A stretch of DNA of 5,419 bases, taken from positions 1 through 5,419 of the forward strand of contig JBBRHF010000233.1 in NCBI GenBank assembly GCA_038223055.1, given 5' to 3'. Each line of letters starts with the position of its first letter. Positions within the stretch are counted from its first letter, which is position 1. Made by a program: the position numbers and the translations under genes. This DNA is from JBBRHF01 sp038223055. GTDB taxonomy: Bacteria > Actinomycetota > Actinomycetes > JACCUZ01. Below are positions 1 through 5,419 of the stretch, one piece after another. The notes under the pieces were generated by a model, which had not been told where the DNA came from, made no database searches, and was given only the letters and a program-made list of their open reading frames with translations.

Positions 1-1051
1 GGCCGGGCACTGGTCGACGCCGCCTGCTCGCTGGCGGCCGGGGCACGGTGCCTGACCGACATCGAGGCGATGACCCGCCAGAAGGAGATCTTCGGCCCCG
101 AAGGCGGAGCGTCGGACTCCACCATGTTCCGGGTCCTGGACGAGCTGTCTGGGCGGCTGAACGCCGACGGGCTCCCGGGCCGGCGACTGGCCCGGGTGAG
201 CGGGGCGGCGCGGGCGAAGGCGTGGTCGCGGATCGTTGACCGCCACGGGGGGTTGCCGGCGGTGCGGGTCGCCGGCAAGGACCTCACCCGCCCCGGTGCG
301 GGCGGGCAGCCGGAGCGCCCGATCGTGGTGGTGCGGGTGGACGCGACCCTGATCGAGGCCGACAGCAACAAGGACGGGGCAGCCGGAAACTACAAGGGGG
401 GATTCGGATTCCACCCGATGACCGCGTGGTGCAGCAACGTCGGGGACAACCTGGCGGTGATGCTTCGCCCCGGGGACGCCGGCTCGTTCACCGCCTCGGA
501 CCATCTGCTGACCCTGAAGGCTGCGCTGGCCCAGATCCCGGCCGGGTACCGCGACGACATGCTGGTCACCATCGGCGGGGCCGGCGCCTCCCACCAGGTC
601 ATCGACTACCTCACCAAGCTGAACACCTATCCCACACATGGGAAACGGGGCCGGCGGGTGGAGTACTCGATCGGCTGGCCGGTGGACCAGCGCACCCAAG
701 ACGCGCTCGCGGCGGTGCGTGAGGGGGACTGGAGCCCCGCCCTGGGCGCGGGCGGGGGCCCCGAGGACGACGCGGACGTGGTGGAACTGACCGGGCTGCT
801 GCGTGAAAGCCACGTCGGGGACCGCATGTCGGGCTGGCCCAAGGATGTGCGGGTCATCGCGCGGCGCGTGCCGCGTCCCTCCGGCGAGCAAGCCAAACTC
901 GGGGAAGACCCGAACTGGCGTTACGGGGCGTTCGCCACCAACACCGCCCGCGGGCAGATCCAGTGGCTCGACGCGCGGCACCGCACCCAGGCCCACGTCG
1001 AGGACAAGGTGAAGGAACTCAAGGCGGTCGGCGCCGAGAATTTGCCCTCCA
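1..1051 (+). pseudogene. IS1380-family transposase, N-terminal/central part, split by insertion
   Basis: DDE transposase that would cut and rejoin the ends of its own IS element. The reading frame is already open at base 1, so the true start lies outside the window; the ATG at 70 is internal, since the upstream codons (LVDAACSLAAGARCLTDIEA) fit the family N-terminal region. Visible family motifs are RVDATL (first catalytic Asp, codon 340-342), the KGGFGFHPM block (about 397-420), a GAGASH block (577-594), VELTGLLR (780-803) and HVEDKVKELKAVGAENLP (about 994-1047), which holds the likely catalytic Glu (codon 1000-1002). The residue before GAGASH is normally Asp (DGAGASH-like) but is Gly here (ggc, 574-576). 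The frame runs into the inserted element and stops at 1239 after about 63 foreign residues. The rest of the gene resumes at 5072. The family assignment is from motif recognition, not a search; the split is seen directly. Confidence 0.85.
1046..1051. repeat. Left core hexamer CCTCCA (att junction)
   Basis: Direct copy of the hexamer at 5072-5077, lying exactly between host transposase sequence (TTTGC on its left) and the first base of the element repeat TTATCT. It is either the 6-bp overlap exchanged by the recombinases or a target duplication; Tn554-type elements are known for 6-bp cores. Identity of the two copies together with in-frame restoration supports the border. Confidence 0.8.
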
Positions 1052-1061
1052 TTATCTTGAG
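1052..1061 (+). repeat. Left terminal inverted repeat of the transposon
   Basis: TTATCTTGAG. It matches the reverse complement of the right end (TTATCTGGAG) at 9 of 10 bases and starts immediately inside the core hexamer, the expected place for a core-type recombinase binding site. Confidence 0.7.
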
Positions 1062-1082
1062 TCATCTTGTTGATCATGACTC
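1059..1082. repeat. Subterminal inverted repeat GAGTCAT-N10-ATGACTC
   Basis: A perfect 7-bp inverted repeat (1059-1065 and 1076-1082) with a 10-base spacer, between the left terminus and the end of tnpC. It could be an accessory binding site for a recombinase or TnpC, or a hairpin in the tnpC transcript. No T-run follows on the minus strand (it reads AAGATAATGG), so it is not a classical intrinsic terminator. The right end has no equivalent hairpin, which makes the two ends asymmetric. Confidence 0.5.
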
Positions 1083-1139
1083 TGAGCTGCATGGATGCGT
1101 CGTGAACGTGTCTTCGACGTGGCTTTCGTCGGCGCCGGT

Positions 1140-1589
1140 TCAGCAGGGGCCGATGAGTTCGGCGGGTCGCTTCTCGGGCGTGTCGGCGCGGCCGGACTGG
1201 CCGAGAATGTTGGCCATCCGGTGTTCGCCGAGTGCCTGAGCCAGCGCTGCCCGAAGTTCGTGGTTGTCCTGTTCGAGTCGTCGGATCCGTTCGGAGGCGG
1301 TTTCGAGTCGGCGCAATAGCGAGGTGTCTGAGGCCCGTTGGCGTTGCGGGGGTGTGGCGGTCGGGGACGGCGGCTGGTGGCGCGCCCGCGCTCGTTCGAT
1401 CTCGGTCCGCAGTTCGTGTTGGGCGTAGAGCCAGGAGCGCGACACCCCGGCCTCGCGTGCGACGCTGTCGAAGGTGATCGGCTTGCCTTCGGTGTGCATG
1501 CGCCGCAGCGCGGCGAGGGCCCGCTGGCGGGTCTGTGTGGCGCGTTGTTTCGCGGCGGCCACGACATGGCGGGAGTTGTCAGCCCGCAT
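1140..1589 (-). CDS. tnpC: TnpC-like small transposition protein
   Basis: Predicted 149-aa soluble protein, third gene of the operon. Residues about 38-57 (ITFDSVAREAGVSRSWLY) form a helix-turn-helix of the kind found in TetR-like regulators. Residues about 90-124 (LLRRLETASERIRRLEQDN...) form a heptad-type coiled coil, suggesting dimer formation or contact with TnpA/TnpB. In Tn554 the small TnpC raises transposition frequency and affects insertion orientation, and a similar accessory role is inferred here. I chose ATG 1589 because GGAG lies 6 bases upstream and the resulting start MRADNS is typical of such proteins; the ATG at 1610 adds seven residues (MTAAEQA) but has a weaker ribosome site. 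The start lies inside the end of tnpB, so translation is probably coupled. The frame is intact. Actinobacterial homologues are, I believe, labelled DUF6262; that label is from memory and unchecked. Confidence 0.75.
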   Translation of the reverse strand: MRADNSRHVVAAAKQRATQTRQRALAALRRMHTEGKPITFDSVAREAGVSRSWLYAQHELRTEIERARARHQPPSPTATPPQRQRASDTSLLRRLETASERIRRLEQDNHELRAALAQALGEHRMANILGQSGRADTPEKRPAELIGPC

Positions 1590-1595
1590 CGCTTG

Positions 1596-1599
1596 CTCC
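1596..1599 (-). promoter_or_regulatory. Ribosome binding site of tnpC
   Basis: GGAG on the minus strand, 6 bases before ATG 1589, inside the 3' end of tnpB. It favours the shorter TnpC. Confidence 0.5.
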
Positions 1600-2564
1600 G
1601 CTGCGGTCATCGCTGTCTTCGGCCTGGACTTCGCGGATCATGCGGTCGAGGTTGTTCAGGACCTGTGTGTTCATCTGGGCGACGCGGGTGTGACCGCAGG
1701 TCGTTGCGTCCTCGATCAGGGTGAGGGTCCGGCCGCGGTGCTCACGCAGCTCGGGCAGGAACTCCGGCCCGGTCAGGAACACCGGGCAGGTCAGGCAGGC
1801 GTTGGCGTGCGGGCAGCTCTTCTGCACGGGTAGGCCGCAGTAGCCGTGGGGCAGGGTTTGGGTCGCGATGCCGTAGCGGGTCTTGGCCCACTGGGCTTGG
1901 GCGAGTGGCCCGTCGGGGTCGAGGCTGACGCGTTCACCGTTGATGTTGACCTTGGTGGCCTGCTCCCACCGGCGTCGCACGGTCTGGTCGGTGATCCGGG
2001 CGTAGTGCGAGGTCATCTGGGTCGACTCGTGGTCGAGTAGGACCCGGACCACTTCTTGGGGGACGTCACGGTGGATCAGCCGGCAGGCGAAGGTGTGGCG
2101 CCACTGGTGTGGGGTCAGCCGGGTTGGTTGCCCGTGCTCGTCGCGGACCTCGCAGTCTTCGAGCCAGCTGTTGAGCATCGTGCGGTAGCTGAAGTAGGTC
2201 AGGGCGCGCTGCCCGTTGGCGTTGCGGCTGAGGGCGGGGAACAGGTGCGGGTGGGCTTGGGGCCAGCGGGCGGCGACGCGCTGCTGCTGGGCGCGGATCT
2301 CAGTTTCTAGTTCGTCGTCGATGGGGACGGCGGCTTCGCGGCGCATCTTGTGGTTGAGGTAGCGCAGGTAGGGGGCGCCTTGACCGTCGTGGACCAGGCA
2401 GTCCAAGCCCAGGGTGCATGCGTCGGAGGCCCGCAGCCCGCACCTGATCAGGATCAGGGTGAGCAGGCGTCCTTGCGGGTGGGGCCAGCGGTCCAGGTTG
2501 GCCGGCGCCTCGACCTGGGCCATGACGTGCTCGGCGAGCTGGCGGGACAGTGGTGGTGGGCGCC

Positions 2565-2571
2565 GGGGGGG
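2565..2571. other. G7 homopolymer at the tnpB frame break
   Basis: Seven G's on the plus strand, seven C's in the coding strand, at the point where the N-terminal and catalytic frames of tnpB meet. Losing one base restores one continuous 753-codon frame. Homopolymers are prone to replication slippage and to sequencing error, so the length needs read-level support. Confidence 0.8.
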
Positions 2572-3316
2572 TGTCGCCGGTGAAGAACACCGCGGTCGTC
2601 GGGAGGGTGTCATCCCAGCCGTGTTGTCGGATCGCGTGGAAGAAGGTGCACACCGTGGTGACGCAGTCTTCCTTGAGTTCGGGCCCCCAGGGTTGGGTGC
2701 TCAGCCAGGCCAGGTAGCGCTCGAGCAGGGAACGGTCCACCGCGGCCAGTGCGTCCACTGCCGGGCGAGCCTGGGCGAGGAAGACGCTGAACCGGGTCAG
2801 GGCCGCGACGTCGGACACGACGGTGCCGATCGAGAGCCCGCAGGTCAGGCGCAGTCGGCACCAGCGTTTGGCCAGTGCGCGTAGCCAGGGTTGGGTGACC
2901 CGGTCGAAACGTAGGTGGGTGCGGGCCTCGGGGGCCTTGCCGGGGTTGTTGGTCAGCCCGTGCAGGGTGTGCAGCCGCCACACGTCACGTGGGTACTCGA
3001 CCTCCCACCCGGTGCCGTCGCGCAGGCGCTCCGCCGCCTCGCGTGCGTGCAGCAGGAAACCCATGTACTGGCCTGAGGGTTTGGTGGCGCTGCGCTCCCG
3101 CCACTGCTGCTCGTCGTGGTCGAGCAGGGAGGTGACCCCAGCACCCGCGGCCAGGCGCAGTGCCCACGTAACCACCGGCGGTGGCGCGGTGATGCTCGCT
3201 TCGTCGTGGCGGCGCTGGATGGCGTACTGCAGTTCCAGCTTCAGTTGCGGCCCGAGACCGCGGAAGTCGATCCGGGCCTTCCCGCGGAGCAGGCAGTGCG
3301 CCACGTACTCCTCGAT

Positions 3317-3706
3317 GTCGGGGCGACCCAGCTGAAACCACCTGGTCTCGTGGGACTTGCAGAACGGGTGATTGTTGCTCTCGGGCCACAGGCTGCAGAA
3401 CGGCAGCAGGCACTCGCCGCGCCCCTGGGCCGCCACGGGCGGGAGCGCGCCGGCCCACGCGAGCGGATCCGGCTGCCCGGAACGGGCCCATTTGCTGCGG
3501 TGACGCATGCACAAACCGAAACCGTTGCGCCCGAACCGGCATCCCGTAACCGTGCAGGTCGACAACTCGCCTCGCCCGATCGGCGGCGGTCCAGGGTCGG
3601 CCAGGAACCCGGCCAGGTCGGGGCATCCCCGGGCACGCCAGCGCCCGCCGTGCCCGCCGCACAGGCCGTGCTCCCACCCCGAGCGGTCGCAGCCGGGAAC
3701 GACACA
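3317..3706 (-). other. Three tandem CCCH modules within TnpB
   Basis: Residues 46-175 of TnpB contain the same pattern three times about 50 residues apart: C-x4-C-x9(or 11)-C-x2-H-x3-W-x3-G-x-P-D. Copies are C46/C51/C61/H64 with PD at 74-75, C96/C101/C111/H114 with PD at 124-125, and C144/C149/C161/H164 with PD at 174-175. Regular Cys/His ligand sets point to zinc binding and probably DNA or protein contact. The pattern is read directly; the function is inferred. Confidence 0.8.
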
Positions 3707-3837
3707 ATCCGGTCGGCCCAGCACCGGATCCGCCGGGTCCGGAACGTAGACATCGACCCGGAACTCGGAGCGAACCGCACCCAGCAGCCTTTCCAGCAGC
3801 CCACCCGGGGCGGGGGCCAGCGCCCGAGCCGGCCCGC

Positions 3838-4955
3838 TCACAGCCGCACCTCCCGACCGGTGAACCAGCCCGCGGCCTCCAAGGTGGCCCGGGCGTCTTC
3901 CACGGTCAGGTGGCCGTAGGTGTCGATCGTGGTGGTGATCGAGGCGTGCCCCAGCAGCTCCTTGACGCTTTCCATCCCGGCGCCCTTGCGCAGCAGCCAC
4001 GTCGCGTAGGTGTGCCGGAAAAGGTGTGCCCAAAGGAGATTCCGGTGTCGCGGCGCAGCCGTTTCACCAGGTCATAGACCGCGGGGTAGGTCAGCGGATG
4101 CCCACGCGGAACGCCCCACAGGTTGACGAACACGTAGTCGGAGTCCAACGCGCCGTACTCCTCGTTGAGGTAGTCCGCATACAGCCGCACCAGTTCCGCG
4201 CTAGCCGGGACCGTGCGTGGCCGGCCCGACTTCGCCCGAGCCCGGTTGTCGTTGTGGCGCGGCACGACGGTGACCTGTCGTTCGGCGACGCCCACGTCCT
4301 CGTGCCGAAGCCCCAACGCCTCACCAATCCGCAGCCCCGTATCCAGCAAAGTCCCGAACAGCAGCCGATCCCGCAGGTGCCCGCAGCCATCCAGGATCAC
4401 CTGGGCCTCCCGCGCGGTGAGGACCTGCGCCCGAGATGGCGGCGCCGGCAACGTGACCGCCCGTCGCCGCTGCGGGGAGCTCTTGGTGATGTGCGCCAGG
4501 AACGGCCTGTATGACGTCGCCGAGGATCTGCCGCGACCGGCAGGGGCCATCGTGACCAGCAACCCGGCCAACGGAACCCCCAGCCGGGCGTGGAACTCGC
4601 AGAACGACGTCAACGCCGCCAACTTGCGGTTCACGCTCGCCCCGCCGCAGTGGTGGTCCACCGTAGGCAACACCGCCACCCGCCCATCCCGGGCGGCCGG
4701 CGGCAACCGCAGCCACGCCACGAACCCGGCGACGTCTTCCAGGGTGACCCCCGCCCAGTCCCGCTGGTGAACGCCGAGGAAGGTGAACCAGTCCTTCAGG
4801 TCGTGTGCGTAGGCCTTGACCGTGTTCGGTGACCGCTCGGTGCAGGCCAGGTAGCCCAGGGACCGCTCGACGGGCTCAACCGGGACATGGTCATCCCCGA
4901 GCACCGTCCAAGATTCCGACCCCGAGCCCGGCATGACCACACGCTGTACCCGCAT
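3838..4955 (-). pseudogene. tnpA: TnpA-like tyrosine recombinase, one frameshift
   Basis: First gene of the operon, about 372 aa if repaired, close to Tn554 TnpA (361 aa). It cuts and joins DNA at the core sites with TnpB. The N-terminal core-binding (SAM-like) domain is near residues 35-85 (ACTERSPNTVKAYAHDLKDW, LEDVAGFVAWL). The catalytic domain starts near 175 with Arg209 (LDTGLRIGEALGL) and Lys242 (AKSGRPRTVP). The open frame then garbles after ISFG (about 4024-4034); a -1 shift restores HLFRHTYATWLLRKGAG, LLGHAS and IDTYGHL, giving His311, Arg314, His337 and nucleophile Tyr347, then the stop TGA 3838-3840. One base therefore seems missing before HLFR, and the unshifted product (ending at 3906) lacks these four catalytic residues. 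ATG 4955 is preferred because GGAGG sits 5 bases upstream; ATG 4967 would place GGAG directly against the start. Confidence 0.85.
3849..3854 (-). promoter_or_regulatory. Ribosome binding site of tnpB
   Basis: GGGAGG on the minus strand, 7 bases before GTG 3841, inside the last codons of tnpA. It supports a coupled GTG start overlapping the tnpA stop. Confidence 0.65.
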
Positions 4956-5061
4956 CTGCGCCTCCATCTCCGTGTTGGACGACGCAAGGTAATCGCATCC
5001 ACGACGTACTCCGCTGGCCTCTCACACCCCCTCGTGCACGTCATGGACAAGGACGGACCAG
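4956..5061 (-). promoter_or_regulatory. Leader region that must hold the operon promoter
   Basis: These 106 bases between the right inverted repeat and tnpA are the only non-coding element sequence upstream of the operon. A possible -10 hexamer TACCTT (minus strand, 4991-4986) lies about 30 bases before tnpA, but I see no convincing -35 partner. The CATGAC motif (5045-5040) shared with the left end also lies here, so recombinase binding could affect transcription. The location is reasonable inference; the exact promoter is unassigned. Confidence 0.3.
4961..4965 (-). promoter_or_regulatory. Ribosome binding site of tnpA
   Basis: GGAGG on the minus strand, 5 bases before ATG 4955. It decides the start in favour of 4955 over the upstream ATG at 4967. 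Confidence 0.65.
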
Positions 5062-5071
5062 CTCCAGATAA
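5062..5071 (-). repeat. Right terminal inverted repeat of the transposon
   Basis: CTCCAGATAA on the plus strand, TTATCTGGAG on the minus strand, one mismatch from the left repeat. Further in, both ends also carry CATGAC in inverted orientation (left 1075-1080; right as GTCATG at 5040-5045), preceded on each side by a CTTGT string, which suggests a second recombinase contact. Confidence 0.7.
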
Positions 5072-5077
5072 CCTCCA
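5072..5077. repeat. Right core hexamer CCTCCA (att junction)
   Basis: Second copy of the hexamer, placed between the element end AGATAA and host sequence AAGACTGG. Deleting one hexamer plus the element body gives the inferred empty site TTTGCCCTCCAAAGACTGG, in which TTTG and CAAA form a short inverted repeat around the centre. Confidence 0.8.
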
Positions 5078-5334
5078 AAGACTGGGACCGCAACAGTGCC
5101 TGGCTGCACCTGGCCGCGCTCGCCGCCTCACTGAACGCCTGGCTACGTCACATAGCCCTGGACGGGGGACTCGCCCGAGCAGAACCCAAGGCCCTGCGGT
5201 ACCGGCTCCTCGGCGCCCCGGGCCGCCACATCACCCACGCCCGCAAACGGATCCTCAAAATCCCACCCGGCTGGGCCCGGTCCGCCGACGTGGTCACCGC
5301 CTGGGACCGACTCCAAGGCCTGCACCCGGCCTGA
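5072..5334 (+). pseudogene. IS1380-family transposase, C-terminal remnant
   Basis: Last ~86 residues of the transposase that begins left of position 1, ending at TGA 5332-5334. The frame translates as SKDWDRNSAW followed by a helical LAALAASLNAWLR stretch and ARAEPKALRYRLL, the usual C-terminal block of IS1380 transposases (NxAW, then a Leu/Ala-rich helix, then LARAEPKxLRYRLLH). It has no start of its own. Joining base 1051 to base 5078 (one copy of CCTCCA kept) gives the codons aat-ttg-ccc-tcc-aaa-gac-tgg, so the gene was in frame before the insertion. With the left part it gives about 435 residues in the window, consistent with a family length of roughly 450-480 with the first few dozen missing. 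Confidence 0.85.
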
Positions 5335-5419
5335 GCACGCTACTCACCGCCCCAACCAGCAGCCCAACACCGGCCGGCACGTGGAACCCGGCGCCCACCC
5401 GAGCACATCGGGCCGGGCC
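5335..5419. other. Non-coding flank after the transposase stop
   Basis: GC-rich sequence after the IS1380 transposase stop. It should lead toward the right end of the host IS, but I recognise no terminal repeat, terminator or gene in it. Confidence 0.4.

Larger units (their letters stand above)
1579..3841 (-). pseudogene. tnpB: TnpB-like large tyrosine recombinase, one frameshift
   Basis: Second recombinase of the transposon, about 753 aa if repaired. GTG start 3841 overlaps the tnpA stop (GTGA), with GGGAGG 7 bases upstream. Domains in order: three Cys/His modules (residues 46-175); a linker; an N-terminal core-binding domain (about 360-435); the catalytic domain. Catalytic residues of the tyrosine-recombinase family are all present in repaired numbering: Arg470 (IRCGLRASD), Lys498 (NHKMRRE), His578 and Arg581 (HQWR), His604 (LLDHES), Tyr613 (SHYARI). 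A C-terminal Cys cluster follows (C-x7-C-x5-C-x2-C around PHGYCGLPVQKSC). The frame breaks in the C7 run (plus-strand G7, 2565-2571): with six C's the text reads GDTPRRPPPLSRQLAEHVMAQVE-like, the normal sequence. As written, the start frame terminates at 2300 and makes an enzyme without a catalytic domain, while the catalytic frame is open from 2613 to 1579 but lacks the N-terminal half. Confidence 0.85.
1052..5071. mobile_element. Tn554-like transposon (tnpA-tnpB-tnpC, no cargo)
   Basis: Element body of 4020 bp between two copies of CCTCCA (1046-1051 and 5072-5077). Gene order, orientation and sizes match the Tn554 transposition module: a ~370-aa tyrosine recombinase, a larger tyrosine recombinase and a small third protein, all read the same way. 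In Staphylococcus Tn554 these are about 361, 630 and 125 aa and are followed by resistance genes; here nothing else is carried. The ends begin with imperfect inverted repeats TTATCTTGAG (left) and TTATCTGGAG (right, reverse strand). The borders are fixed by in-frame restoration of the host transposase. The element genes run opposite to the host gene. tnpA and tnpB each contain one frame break, so autonomous movement is doubtful unless these are sequencing errors. Confidence 0.85.

Noticed and set aside
1059..1082. Intrinsic terminator for the tnpABC operon
   Set aside because: The 7-bp stem contains A/T pairs and is not followed by a T-run in the direction of transcription.
1052..1567. A 171-codon minus-strand frame overlapping tnpC
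   Set aside because: Low-complexity Pro/Arg/Ser-rich translation, running up to the element terminus. The overlapping 1589-1140 frame has a clear helix-turn-helix, coiled coil and ribosome site.
3116..3919. A 267-codon plus-strand open frame
   Set aside because: It is antisense to tnpB and tnpA, has no recognisable motif, and is a typical shadow frame in high-GC DNA. The same applies to the plus-strand frames at 2414-2884, 2823-3335 and 4026-4770.
2300..4033. A 577-codon minus-strand open frame taken as one gene starting at 4033
   Set aside because: Its first ~64 codons overlap the restored tnpA 3' end and its last ~90 codons overlap the tnpB catalytic frame in a wrong frame (Pro/Arg-rich text). 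The real tnpB starts at GTG 3841 and leaves this frame at the G7 run.
4961..4966. A third CCTCCA hexamer, possibly another att core
   Set aside because: It is the tnpA ribosome binding site read on the other strand and is not flanked by TTATCT or AGATAA.
5143..5325. A 60-codon minus-strand frame
   Set aside because: It is antisense to the transposase C-terminal remnant and lacks family features.
1..5419. CRISPR array, tRNA, rRNA or antiphage cargo
   Set aside because: No regularly spaced repeats, no tRNA-like cloverleaf and no cargo genes were seen; the coding capacity is fully used by the two transposition systems.

Overview
The window is GC-rich and reads like chromosomal or plasmid DNA of a high-GC actinobacterium: codons mostly end in G or C, and there are Shine-Dalgarno-led GTG/ATG starts with tightly overlapping genes. 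The genus cannot be read from the sequence. All of it appears to be mobile DNA: one transposon inserted inside the transposase gene of another.

Outer layer. Positions 1-1051 (plus strand, open at the left edge) encode the N-terminal and central part of an IS1380-family DDE transposase. Positions 5072-5334 encode its last ~86 residues. If everything between the two CCTCCA hexamers is removed together with one hexamer copy (4026 bp in all), the halves rejoin in frame as ...ENLP-S-KDWDRNSAW..., a normal IS1380-type C-terminal region. The transposase also seems to lack its second catalytic aspartate (glycine at 574-576), so it may have been dead before it was split.

Inner layer. Positions 1052-5071 hold a compact Tn554-like transposon whose three genes are on the minus strand, transcribed right to left: tnpA (about 372 aa, tyrosine recombinase), tnpB (about 753 aa, large tyrosine recombinase with three N-terminal Cys/His modules) and tnpC (about 149 aa, helix-turn-helix plus coiled coil). 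tnpA and tnpB overlap by GTGA, and the end of tnpB overlaps the start of tnpC, so they look like one translationally coupled operon. There are no passenger genes. The ends carry inverted repeats (TTATCT-T/G-GAG) next to the 6-bp core CCTCCA, as expected for strand exchange by tyrosine recombinases.

State of the element. tnpA and tnpB each carry a single one-base reading-frame break. In tnpA one base seems missing just before the catalytic HLFR motif. In tnpB a run of seven C's on the coding strand (G7 at 2565-2571) seems one base too long. Each break separates essential catalytic residues from the start of the protein, yet no other damage is visible. Either the element died very recently, the two indels are sequencing errors, or (less likely) expression depends on frameshifting. 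I found no RNA genes, CRISPR array or cargo. The last 85 bases (5335-5419) hold no recognisable gene.
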